Assembly (NCBI GenBank): GCA_021835265.1
Contig: JAKBQK010000085.1
Span: 1-7,939 of the forward strand
Direction: 5' to 3'
DNA length: 7,939 nucleotides
From: Thermoplasmata archaeon
Lineage (GTDB): Archaea; Thermoplasmatota; Thermoplasmata; Thermoplasmatales; Thermoplasmataceae
Part shown: one piece after another, positions 1 through 7,224 of the stretch
Layout: each line of letters opens with the position of its first letter
Position numbering within the stretch: position 1 is the stretch's first letter
Notes under the pieces: generated by a model
Seen by the model: the letters and a program-made list of their open reading frames with translations, nothing else
What the model was told of the DNA's origin: nothing
Database searches by the model: none
Translations under genes and position numbers: made by a program

Positions 1-1
1 T

Positions 2-3000
2 CAAACCAATGGAATCCCAGGTCTCTCATATGGTAGTAGCCGGTACACAATGGAACCAGCATTTAACATGAGTAATTTTGAAATATGCTATGAAGGAGTG
101 CCTTACAATCCATATACTAATTATTCGAGTCATCCAAATGACTTCTCCATAATTTCGCTTCAAAAAGCATATTCTCTTGAGCATTCTGGAAAGGGAACGG
201 CGTTTATATTCCCTGGATTATCTTCCATTATTCAATCATCCGATCCAATTCTGAGATACTTCCCAGGAGCTATAGTTGAAGGTCAGGTTAAAACCCCCAG
301 TGGAATACCACTTCCTGGAATAAGGGTAACTGTATATGATCAATATAATATCCCGCATAGCACAGTTTTGACTAACAAGAATGGATTCTATAACATTACC
401 GTTCTTCCCGGAAATGATACGTTAATTTATTCTTACGGTGCATTAAACAAGGAATTCTTGGAGGGACAAAACTTTTTAAAATCCAAAAAGGTAGTGATAA
501 GCAGAACAATGGCAGAAAGAAAAGTTATTGGAATAAATGAAACGACGGGACTGCCTAATTACTACATTCAAAAGAACGTTGTAACGGCGCCCACCTCAGC
601 TTCAGGTAGTGTTACAATTGAAAAACCTAAATCGTCTGGGTATACTTCAACAAAGATTAATAGCGGAAAGGTCAAAATAAGTAATTCTACGTCTGGACAG
701 GTGTTTCTCGCTCCAATAGTAAATGGAAATTACAAATTTGTTAACATTCCCATAGGAACTTACAATGTTAGCGTAATTTCAAACAACTCTGTATATAAAA
801 ATGTAAACACTATCTCCATATCCAATGGATCAAGTACATCAAAAAATCTCCTTGTATACGAAAATAGGCTTAATATTAATGTACAATCTGGAGGCAAGCC
901 CGTTTCGTATGCTGCTGTAATGGTAGGAAATAAAAAATTGTTAACCAATAGTTCAGGAGAAGCATATGTAGCATTAGATTCAGGCACGTATAGGATTAAT
1001 GCAAGCCTTGGAAATTTGGTTTCTGGAATCAACGATGTATCTTTCACATCATTGAATACTACAAAGAGCATAACGTTAAATCTTCAATTAGGAGTAAATC
1101 TCACGGTATTACTAAAAGGTCCAATTGTAAATGGCAATCTATCGTTGCTTGAAAATGGTGATTTGAGTACTTATACTAACCTTACCAATCTAGGTTCCAA
1201 TGAATTTAGAGGTATGGTATCGCCAGGATATTATACAATTTATAAAACAAGTGGAAATTATGTGGCATTCGGTTCATATAATATAAACGAAACAACAGTC
1301 ATTAAAATATCATTCGCAAAAGGTTACGCAACATCAATAATAAACAATAACTTAAATCTCTCTAAATATTCAGGATCCATAGGAGTTATTTATGGTAACA
1401 ATGTTCTTCAGTACGAAGATGCTACGCTGAAAAATGTCACATTCATTCTTCCTGCAGAAAATAATTATGGAATATATGAGACTTTGAGTAGAGCAGGAAA
1501 GAACTACTATGCGTCGAGAGTAGAGCCAATATCAACAAGCCAAAATGTTTATTTGTCACCGCAAAATGCTACGGTTGAAAAAGTTGAGATTTTTAACCCT
1601 GCAATATCTGCTTCCTTTAACTCTTTATCCGCACTAAACTCGGGAATAAGCATCTTTAAACTTGCCAAGCAGCCATTCGAAGCAGCAAATGTTTCTGGAG
1701 GATATGCTTCAATCTACACGCAGACCTCTTCATTAAGCAACTTTGAACTAAAAGTATACGGCGATGGATATTTTGCCAGTTCATACAAGTTAACTCCAAG
1801 TGTAGCCATAGCTCTAAACGTCAACCTAAAATTAGTGACCTTAAACTTCAAGCCAGTAATGAGTTCCTCCCCATTAAACGGTGAAATAAATATAGGAGGC
1901 ACAACATCACAAACATCCCAGATAATTAATGGTACAGCAAAACTAACACTGCCATCAGGGAGTTACGTATTCAAAGTTAATGGTGGCAATATGTTTGTAT
2001 TTAACTACACAAATTCCTTTACTGTTGGCGCTATAAATGAGAGTCTTAACATTTCATTTAAACCTGAAGTCTCATTATCCATAGTAAATGTAAACACTGC
2101 ATATATCTACGGAAAGAGCGGTAAATTAATTACCAATCCGACTGAAATATTGCCTGGTAACTACACTGTTTACTCCATTTCTAGAAGTATGAAAAGTTCC
2201 ATACAGGAGGTAGATATCACACAAAATACTTCGATCTCCGCAACATTGATGCAATCGTACAATCTGAGCATTCTAAACAATTTAAATGGAAAAGTGAGTC
2301 TTACTCTGATCTTCAATGGTGATAAAATTGTGATGCCTGGACTGAAGAATTTATTACCAGCAGGTAGCTATAATGTTAATTTGACATCCCATCTAATAAC
2401 TAATAGTGGCGAATATGTGCTAACTGGAAACAAAAACATTCAACTTAATGCACCAACTTCACTGACCCTCAGTATAAAGAATGAAACATTCAGTACAGAT
2501 GTTATGGGTAAACTAAGCGTTTCGAGTGGTTCTAACTCAGGCTTTTTCGTAAATATTTACAGAAATGGATCCCTTGTTGTTAAGACTACCACAAGCAACA
2601 AAGGGAATTTCTCAGTAGACCTTCAAAATGGGAATTACACGTATTACACATATTCATCACAGTACATGATGGCTGGAACCGGAATTATTACGGTGAATCC
2701 ATTTATTAACAGAGAGAATATTACTGTAACTGCATCAAATGCTCATTTTATATCGCTTTTCACCTATGTAAGTGGAGTAGAAAAGGCAACGACAGTAAAT
2801 GTAACACTTAATAAGGAACTATTCAGAGTAACATCGAACGGGTATCCTCTGATCTTACCATCAGAAAATTATTCCTTCTCATCTTATATCTCACGCAATG
2901 TTACAGTGAACGGATATAGTACCTCTTATCTATACCAAACTTCAAAGTCTGTATTTACAAACACAACGAAAGACATTAATCTGATGCTGAGCAAGGTTTT

Positions 3001-3814
3001 GATTGGAAATATAACTGTATCACAAAATACCATAAGTAAAACATCAGAATATAACACCGTGACATATTATATAACTTTGAAAAATCACTTAAACTCGATG
3101 GAGAATATAACACTTTCCTCTGGGAGCAGTTCCTGGGCTATGAAATTCAATAAAACTACAATAAACAATTTGCCTATCAATGGTTCAGTAAAATTGCAGT
3201 TAGTGTTGAACAATACTGCAATGGTTCCAGATGGAATCAACAGAGTACCTATAGAAATTAAATACTCTGGGGGTCAATCGCAGGATTTCGTTAAGGTTAA
3301 CATAACTAAATATGCAAACTTTGAAATACAGCAGATTTACACTGCCCCTGGTTATAATAACGGAACATCAGTATTATCATACAAACTTATAAATACGGGG
3401 AATACCGCGGATAACATATCCCTTTCAATGAATTCAACCAGCATTCAAACATTGGTTCATGATTCATGGAATGTTAGCTTCCAATACAATGGGAAGACTA
3501 TTAGTTACATAACATTGAATTACTCACAAACTAAGGTAATAAATGTTGTTTTTAAACCAGGAAAAGTTCCATCACCTTCCTTTGATATCACCATTAATGC
3601 AAATCTAACAAATACCAATGTTGTTAGATATGTCGATATTCATTACACATCTCCAGATGCACCTGGAATAACTGTATATTCAAAAGGCCCCGGTATTATA
3701 TCTAACTATACTGGTGATCCTTTTGTGACCGTTGAGTATGGAATAATTATAATTGCTATAGCTGTAATTGGTGGGATAGCAGGAGTTGCTATAAGGGGGA
3801 GAAAGAGAAAATGA
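2..3814 (+). CDS. Giant repeat-rich surface membrane protein, 5'-truncated; probable C-terminal part of an AglB/STT3-type oligosaccharyltransferase
   Basis: The frame is open to the left edge: 16 sense codons precede the ATG at 50, and no signal peptide follows that ATG, so it is probably internal and the N-terminus is missing. Residues below count from that Met. Residues 1-73 (EICYEGVPYNPYTNYSSHP) resemble the segment after the catalytic core of archaeal AglB oligosaccharyltransferases, which transfer lipid-linked glycan to Asn on the outer face. Residues ~74-129 form a carboxypeptidase-regulatory-like fold (GAIVEGQV...VYDQYNIPH...LPGNDTL). Degenerate beta-sandwich repeats follow to ~980, then one or two NEW3/CARDB-like domains (~984-1206). 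One transmembrane helix (1231-1248) and the basic tail RGRKRK give an outside-to-inside C-terminus. About 50 N-X-S/T sequons and a single cysteine (C13) suit an exported glycoprotein. The stop overlaps the next gene. The surface-protein call is firm. The transferase call is inference from recalled family sequence; the alternative is a plain S-layer or adhesin-like protein. Confidence 0.85.
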   Translation, partial: QTNGIPGLSYGSSRYTMEPAFNMSNFEICYEGVPYNPYTNYSSHPNDFSIISLQKAYSLEHSGKGTAFIFPGLSSIIQSSDPILRYFPGAIVEGQVKTPSGIPLPGIRVTVYDQYNIPHSTVLTNKNGFYNITVLPGNDTLIYSYGALNKEFLEGQNFLKSKKVVISRTMAERKVIGINETTGLPNYYIQKNVVTAPTSASGSVTIEKPKSSGYTSTKINSGKVKISNSTSGQVFLAPIVNGNYKFVNIPIGTYNVSVISNNSVYKNVNTISISNGSSTSKNLLVYENRLNINVQSGGKPVSYAAVMVGNKKLLTNSSGEAYVALDSGTYRINASLGNLVSGINDVSFTSLNTTKSITLNLQLGVNLTVLLKGPIVNGNLSLLENGDLSTYTNLTNLGSNEFRGMVSPGYYTIYKTSGNYVAFGSYNINETTVIKISFAKGYATSIINNNLNLSKYSGSIGVIYGNNVLQYEDATLKNVTFILPAENNYGIYETLSRAGKNYYASRVEPISTSQNVYLSPQNATVEKVEIFNPAISASFNSLSALNSGISIFKLAKQPFEAANVSGGYASIYTQTSSLSNFELKVYGDGYFASSYKLTPSVAIALNVNLKLVTLNFKPVMSSSPLNGEINIGGTTSQTSQIINGTAKLTLPSGSYVFKVNGGNMFVFNYTNSFTVGAINESLNISFKPEVSLSIVNVNTAYIYGKSGKLITNPTEILPGNYTVYSISRSMKSSIQEVDITQNTSISATLMQSYNLSILNNLNGKVSLTLIFNGDKIVMPGLKNLLPAGSYNVNLTSHLITNSGEYVLTGNKNIQLNAPTSLTLSIKNETFSTDVMGKLSVSSGSNSGFFVNIYRNGSLVVKTTTSNKGNFSVDLQNGNYTYYTYSSQYMMAGTGIITVNPFINRENITVTASNAHFISLFTYVSGVEKATTVNVTLNKELFRVTSNGYPLILPSENYSFSSYISRNVTVNGYSTSYLYQTSKSVFTNTTKDINLMLSKVLIGNITVSQNTISKTSEYNTVTYYITLKNHLNSMENITLSSGSSSWAMKFNKTTINNLPINGSVKLQLVLNNTAMVPDGINRVPIEIKYSGGQSQDFVKVNITKYANFEIQQIYTAPGYNNGTSVLSYKLINTGNTADNISLSMNSTSIQTLVHDSWNVSFQYNGKTISYITLNYSQTKVINVVFKPGKVPSPSFDITINANLTNTNVVRYVDIHYTSPDAPGITVYSKGPGIISNYTGDPFVTVEYGIIIIAIAVIGGIAGVAIRGRKRK
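3795..3810 (+). promoter_or_regulatory. Purine-rich ribosome-binding region of the second surface gene
   Basis: GGGGGAG (3795-3801) followed by GAAAGAGAA lies just before the ATG at 3811, inside the last codons of the upstream gene (its Arg/Lys tail). It is only a partial match to the archaeal Shine-Dalgarno GGAGGTGA. Together with the ATGA overlap it suggests coupled translation rather than a separate promoter. Confidence 0.35.
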
Positions 3815-4692
3815 ATAAGAAATTACTAATCATAATCTTAATAGCATTTACACTGATAGTCACAGCTGTTCCATCAACATTTCTTTCACAAAATTCAACA
3901 ATTTCACATCAAAACAATGGTTCTTATCAAAGAATTTCTGCTAAACAAGACAAAATATATACTTCAACTAACGGATTCTCAGCGGTATTATCACCAATTT
4001 CTGCAGTTTATGAGGGACAACATTTTTCAATGTTTGTAAATGCAACTTCAGGCTATTCCAATTACACAGCCACGTTATATCTTGGAGCAAATTATGATAA
4101 AGGAATGTCTCCACTCAACTCAACACATGAGAGTTCGAAAAGTGGATATTTCGAATTTAATATCACAGCTCCTGAGGCAGATAACCAGACAATATATGGA
4201 TCAATCTATCTGACCGCTTCATTTTACGGCACTCCTGTCAATTATACATCCGAATTCCACGTAAATGTCTATGCTCCCGTGAGATTGTATGCAGAGGTAT
4301 ATAATTCTAACTACATTCCTTATTATAACGTTACTATCAGTTTTGTAATAAACGGAGCAACATTCAAAACAGACACAATCAGTAAGCTTACTCCCTATTC
4401 AAAAGAAAAGCTAAATATAACTGTCAGTTCCAACGTTCTGGACTATGGCAAGGTAAATACACTTGAAGTGAAGGTTCTCAATGCTGCCTCTTATAAAAAT
4501 GGTGTTTCTGTTTCTTACTCATCAAAATTCTTCTATGGATCTCCACCAAACTATAGCTGGATATATTATATTTCAGGAATAGTAATCATATTCATGGTTT
4601 TTCTTGTTCTCTCTTCAGGCAGAGGAAGGGGTACAAAGCAACCCAAATGGAAGAATAGAAAAGATAAACCAAAAAAGATTGCTAAAAAATAA
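3811..4692 (+). CDS. Sequon-rich single-pass surface protein with signal peptide and C-terminal anchor
   Basis: A 293-residue exported protein of unknown function. A signal peptide is clear (MNKK, then hydrophobic residues 5-19). The ectodomain has two probable beta-sandwich domains: one at ~56-154 (begins GFSAVLSPISAVYEGQHF) and a CARDB/NEW3-like one at ~156-238. A transmembrane helix at ~250-268 is followed by a 24-residue tail crowded with Lys and Arg, so the tail is cytoplasmic. There are eleven N-X-S/T sequons and no cysteine. The start is fixed by the ATGA overlap with the upstream stop (ATG 3811-3813, TGA 3812-3814). Composition and topology match the upstream giant protein, so an accessory or binding partner of that protein is a reasonable inference. 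I do not recognise a named family. Its stop codon abuts that of the convergent gene on the other strand. Confidence 0.85.
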   Translation: MNKKLLIIILIAFTLIVTAVPSTFLSQNSTISHQNNGSYQRISAKQDKIYTSTNGFSAVLSPISAVYEGQHFSMFVNATSGYSNYTATLYLGANYDKGMSPLNSTHESSKSGYFEFNITAPEADNQTIYGSIYLTASFYGTPVNYTSEFHVNVYAPVRLYAEVYNSNYIPYYNVTISFVINGATFKTDTISKLTPYSKEKLNITVSSNVLDYGKVNTLEVKVLNAASYKNGVSVSYSSKFFYGSPPNYSWIYYISGIVIIFMVFLVLSSGRGRGTKQPKWKNRKDKPKKIAKK

Positions 4693-4702
4693 TCATAAAA
4701 AA
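4671..4702 (-). terminator. Three T6 tracts around the stop codon of the RuvC-like gene
   Basis: Read on the minus strand, T6 tracts occur at 4702-4697 (last codons of the gene), 4689-4684 (just past the stop) and 4676-4671. Their starts are exactly 13 nt apart. Repeated oligo-T tracts are the known intrinsic termination signal of archaeal RNA polymerase. Two of the three are also the AAA lysine codons of the convergent surface protein's tail. Confidence 0.5.
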
Positions 4703-5340
4703 GCTTTAATTGTTACAAATTCTCTTTCTATTTGTGTTCTTCTTTTACTTTTCTTTATTCTCTGAACCTTTTCTTTGTTAAAATTCTCTATATTCGCTAT
4801 CCTTGCAGCAGAGATTACGTTATCATGAGTTTTATGGGGCATACTCGTACCACCTTCATCAACAATATCAATTGGCACATCTACATTTTTCAGTTCCTGG
4901 ATAATCTTCTCTCTGTTTGGTTTATCACCATTTCCTATCCTTATGGACATAAAGTGGGTGTTATATCCCATTATTATATTTTCTATATTTTCAGCCACAG
5001 AAAAAACATCTCCAAGTTCAAAAGCTTCGATTAAAACTCTATCTGCCAGCACAGCCACACCTGGCTTTGGCCCGGGATCAATTCCTATGAATATCTCATT
5101 AAATAATTTCTTATCCAGTAGGTATGGTATTGCGCGTCTTATAGCTCTCATTGCATCGTTATCCCTTATTTGTTCAAATTGAATATCAGCATCATCAACA
5201 GAACTCAGTACAACCGGCACATCTGAAGGTATATCATTAGGTTTTTCTATGGAAACAAAAGGCACATTCCATTCTTTTAAAAGATGAAGCACCCTATAAT
5301 AGAACCTGAAATCAAGGGTGTAAATTCCCAACCTTGCCAT
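4693..5340 (-). CDS. RuvC/YqgF-like RNase H-fold protein, putative nuclease
   Basis: A 215-residue cytoplasmic protein with an N-terminal alpha/beta domain (1-~80; begins RLGIYTLDFRFYYRVLHLL) and an RNase H-like domain (~82-185). The fold call rests on three motifs in the order seen in RuvC/YqgF proteins: FIGIDPGPKPGVAVLAD (Asp88) on the first strand, IDIVDEGGTS (Glu162), and THDNVISAARIA (Asp173) on the last helix. IRIGNGDKPNR (133-143) sits where YqgF has its strand-plus-Gly turn. All three acidic metal ligands are therefore present, consistent with a metal-dependent nuclease or Holliday-junction-type resolvase. The substrate is unknown. The C-terminal 25 residues are very basic (KKSKRR), plausibly nucleic-acid binding. 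It lies 80 bp after the RecJ/GAN-like gene and has its own leaderless promoter. It is much shorter than the long DUF460 archaeal proteins that carry a similar fold. Fold assignment is fairly sure; activity is inference. Confidence 0.8.
   Translation of the reverse strand: MARLGIYTLDFRFYYRVLHLLKEWNVPFVSIEKPNDIPSDVPVVLSSVDDADIQFEQIRDNDAMRAIRRAIPYLLDKKLFNEIFIGIDPGPKPGVAVLADRVLIEAFELGDVFSVAENIENIIMGYNTHFMSIRIGNGDKPNREKIIQELKNVDVPIDIVDEGGTSMPHKTHDNVISAARIANIENFNKEKVQRIKKSKRRTQIEREFVTIKAFL
4720..4764 (+). terminator. Probable U-rich terminator region for the surface-protein operon
   Basis: About 28-72 bp past the plus-strand stop, the plus strand becomes strongly pyrimidine-rich with repeated T3-T4 runs (TTCTTCTTTTACTTTTCTTT). 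Archaeal RNA polymerase terminates at such tracts without needing a hairpin. The tract lies inside the opposite-strand gene, where it is the complement of Lys/Arg/Glu-rich codons (KKSKRRTQIERE). No hairpin is evident. Confidence 0.4.
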
Positions 5341-5364
5341 TCAGTAATCAAATCAATTGAAACA

Positions 5365-5378
5365 TTAAAAAGTTTTTG
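5365..5378 (-). promoter_or_regulatory. Leaderless promoter (TATA box) of the RuvC-like gene
   Basis: On the minus strand the 80-bp gap contains ACAAAAACTTTTTAATG. The TATA-like CTTTTTAA (5372-5365) is centred 28 bp before the ATG at 5340 and preceded by an A-rich BRE-like stretch. With archaeal initiation about 25 bp past the TATA centre, transcription would start at or within a few bases of the ATG. No Shine-Dalgarno is present, as expected for a leaderless message. Confidence 0.6.
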
Positions 5379-5420
5379 TATTCCTAATAACAGTTACTTT
5401 TTGGTCAATAGCAATTTATT

Positions 5421-6767
5421 TTATTCATTTTTGTTAGGGTTTAACTGTTTTCCTATCATTTCATCAGCTATTTCTATGAACTGTCTTTCCATCCCTCTTG
5501 GAATAGATCCACCGGCGGCGATATCGTGTCCTCCTCCAGAACCACCTACCTTTTCTGTACATTCCTTCATTACCTTAGATAGATTAAGTCCCCTTTCAAC
5601 CATTCTTCTATTTCCTCTTGATGAAATAAGTGTACTGTCATCACCTACGTTAAAACCTATTACAGGTTTATCCTGGTCAAGAAGATACAGCATAAGCTGT
5701 CCGGATATGGCTCCAGCCATCTCAGATCCTGGGGCATAAAAGAACTGTAAGTTCTTTTCCTTTGTAATGGATTTGTATGATCTTGTTATGTAGTCTATTA
5801 GCCTCGTTTCATATTTTCTCTTGTTTGAAATCATTTCGTTTTTAAGCGAATTATTTCCCATAAAAAATTCAATTGGAATATTGTTATCACCATTTTTGGA
5901 GTTTGCATCTATTATTTTTGCAAGTAATGAAGCTGAAAAACCATTATTGAAATACATTTCATCCTTCTCTAGATAAGACATAGCTTCAGAATGGGCACCC
6001 TGAAATGAAAGAACGTATCCGAGATAACTTCCAAGTTTTAATGTGTCCTCTCTTGTCAAATCCTCTGGTTTTGTCTCTGGATTTATGGATAATTTTTCAA
6101 GCACTTTTCTTGTGCCTTCAAGTGATCCTGAAATATTTTTTATAAAAGGGTCAACGGAATATACAAGCGCATCAAGTATAGATTCACCATCCAGATTCAG
6201 CACATGTTTTTTCTCAACATTTTTTCCATATTTCTCTATCAGTGTTTTATTAAGTCCTCTAAAACTTCCCAAGTCCTGTTTATCGGCTATAACCCCTGAT
6301 ACCATGAATGGTAAAAGATCAGCATTATCCTCACTTATAAAGAGAGCAAAAACAAACGCCATTGTGGCCCCGCATGCTTCTCTGGTCCCATCAATTCCAA
6401 AATCTCTTGCATTTATATTTAGTTCGTTTTTAGATCCTCCACTGTAAAAGTGATGGTCCAGAACCAGAATTTCGGCAGTATCACCCTTTAGAAATTTTAA
6501 CTGATCAGATCCTGCATCAACCACTATGGTTGGTAAATTTGGTTCCTCCATTATTCTTTTAGAAAAACCTTCTGAGGATAAATCCTTAATAAAACCAAGA
6601 TGAAATTTCTTATTATTCCTTAACAGCAACTTTGTTAATATTATACTGGCACTTGTCCCATCTCCATCGTAGTGGGCAAGAACCCTCACATAGTCATATT
6701 TTAAAAAAAAACTTTTTCCCTTTTCCAGGGATTCCGAAAATTCCTTGCTAATTAAATCAGTGATCAT
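5421..6767 (-). CDS. recJ: Archaeal RecJ/GAN-like DHH-family single-strand exonuclease
   Basis: This 448-residue protein is a DHH/DHHA1 phosphoesterase of the archaeal RecJ/GAN (GINS-associated nuclease) type. Known members degrade single-stranded DNA and/or RNA with Mg or Mn, and GAN joins the replicative helicase complex as the archaeal Cdc45 counterpart. Motifs seen in order: I, AHYDGDGTSAS (31-41; His32, Asp34, Asp36); II, IVVDAGSDQ (81-89; Asp84); III, LVLDHHFYSGG (101-111; the DHH triad 104-106); IV, SGVIADKQD (157-165; Asp162, Asp165). The C-terminal DHHA1 domain ends in VGGSGGGHDIAAGGSIPRG (407-425), the substrate-binding loop. All catalytic residues are intact, unlike eukaryotic Cdc45. 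Length fits archaeal members and is shorter than bacterial RecJ, which carries an extra OB domain. It starts 2 bp after the S15 stop with no visible Shine-Dalgarno, so it is co-transcribed and probably coupled. Whether it is GAN or another archaeal RecJ paralogue cannot be decided here. Confidence 0.93.
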   Translation of the reverse strand: MITDLISKEFSESLEKGKSFFLKYDYVRVLAHYDGDGTSASIILTKLLLRNNKKFHLGFIKDLSSEGFSKRIMEEPNLPTIVVDAGSDQLKFLKGDTAEILVLDHHFYSGGSKNELNINARDFGIDGTREACGATMAFVFALFISEDNADLLPFMVSGVIADKQDLGSFRGLNKTLIEKYGKNVEKKHVLNLDGESILDALVYSVDPFIKNISGSLEGTRKVLEKLSINPETKPEDLTREDTLKLGSYLGYVLSFQGAHSEAMSYLEKDEMYFNNGFSASLLAKIIDANSKNGDNNIPIEFFMGNNSLKNEMISNKRKYETRLIDYITRSYKSITKEKNLQFFYAPGSEMAGAISGQLMLYLLDQDKPVIGFNVGDDSTLISSRGNRRMVERGLNLSKVMKECTEKVGGSGGGHDIAAGGSIPRGMERQFIEIADEMIGKQLNPNKNE

Positions 6768-6769
6768 GC

Positions 6770-7210
6770 TTATTGAAGAACCTTGTTAAGTTCCCATTCC
6801 TGTTTTAGATAGCCATTCTCCTTATAATATCTAACAAGTCTCAACATTTTTGACATGATCAGTGCCCTTTTCCTTCCATTGTTAAGGTCACGTTTATTTA
6901 GCAACATATGGGCAGAAACTCTTTTATATGTATTAATCAAACTCATTAAATCTTCGGGCACATCGCTCTTTAAATTATTTTTTCCAAGTATATCGCCCAT
7001 TTTGGAATGCATCACTGCCTTTACTCTTGGTATTCCATATGAATCTCGTAACTTAATCCCTATCTGAGAAGCTGTTAGACCATCTTTTCTTAGCTGTATT
7101 ATAATCTCTTCTAATTCCTTTGGACTTTGCTGCACCCAATTGTGGTTTGCACCGTAAAAAGAATTTTTTGAACCGGATTTTCCCTTCTTTCTTGTATGCA
7201 TTCTCGCCAT
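6770..7210 (-). CDS. rps15: 30S ribosomal protein S15 (archaeal/eukaryotic uS15 type)
   Basis: A 146-residue small-subunit protein that binds 16S rRNA at the central-domain junction. The N-terminus MARMHTRKKGKSGSKNS is the hallmark of archaeal S15 and eukaryotic S13e, absent from the ~89-residue bacterial form. An archaeal helical segment follows (WVQQSPKELEEIIIQLRKDG, 25-44; ASQIGIKLRDSYGIP, 47-61). The core S15 signature HMLLNKRDLNNGRKRAL..MSKMLRLVRYYKENGYL (101-135) carries the conserved H, N, D and YYK positions. The ATG at 7210 gives the canonical MARMH start. It heads a leftward operon with the RecJ/GAN-like gene 2 bp downstream, a pairing seen in many archaea. An AGGAGG lies upstream at an unusually long spacing (separate entry). 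Confidence 0.97.
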   Translation of the reverse strand: MARMHTRKKGKSGSKNSFYGANHNWVQQSPKELEEIIIQLRKDGLTASQIGIKLRDSYGIPRVKAVMHSKMGDILGKNNLKSDVPEDLMSLINTYKRVSAHMLLNKRDLNNGRKRALIMSKMLRLVRYYKENGYLKQEWELNKVLQ

Positions 7211-7224
7211 ATGATTTCACTTTT

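Noticed and set aside
50..52. ATG at 50 as the true start of the giant gene
   Set aside because: Sixteen in-frame sense codons precede it to the window edge, no signal peptide follows it, and there is no promoter or ribosome-binding site before it. The gene is better treated as 5'-truncated.
404..2890. Nucleotide-level tandem repeats or a CRISPR array in the long surface gene
   Set aside because: The repetition is only in degenerate protein motifs at irregular 67-115 residue spacing. No identical direct repeats with regular spacers were seen.
4732..5182. Plus-strand open frames opposite the RuvC-like gene
   Set aside because: They overlap a gene with clear conserved motifs on the other strand, have no recognisable domains and lack promoter signals. 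They are shadows of the real frame.
4693..5340. True Hjc-type or RuvC Holliday-junction resolvase
   Set aside because: Archaeal Hjc has a different (restriction-endonuclease-like) fold. This protein has RNase H-fold motifs but an extra N-terminal domain, so a specific resolvase name is not supported.
5284..6447. Plus-strand open frames opposite the RecJ/GAN-like gene (5284-5739 and 6043-6447)
   Set aside because: The minus-strand frame carries all DHH and DHHA1 motifs. The plus-strand translations are Ser/Ile-rich mirror products with no family resemblance.
7053..7220. GTG-initiated ~55-codon frame overlapping the start of S15
   Set aside because: It lies within the conserved S15 coding sequence, is extremely Lys/Arg-rich as a frame-shifted reading of a basic N-terminus would be, and resembles nothing known. 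Kept only as a possible translational decoy.
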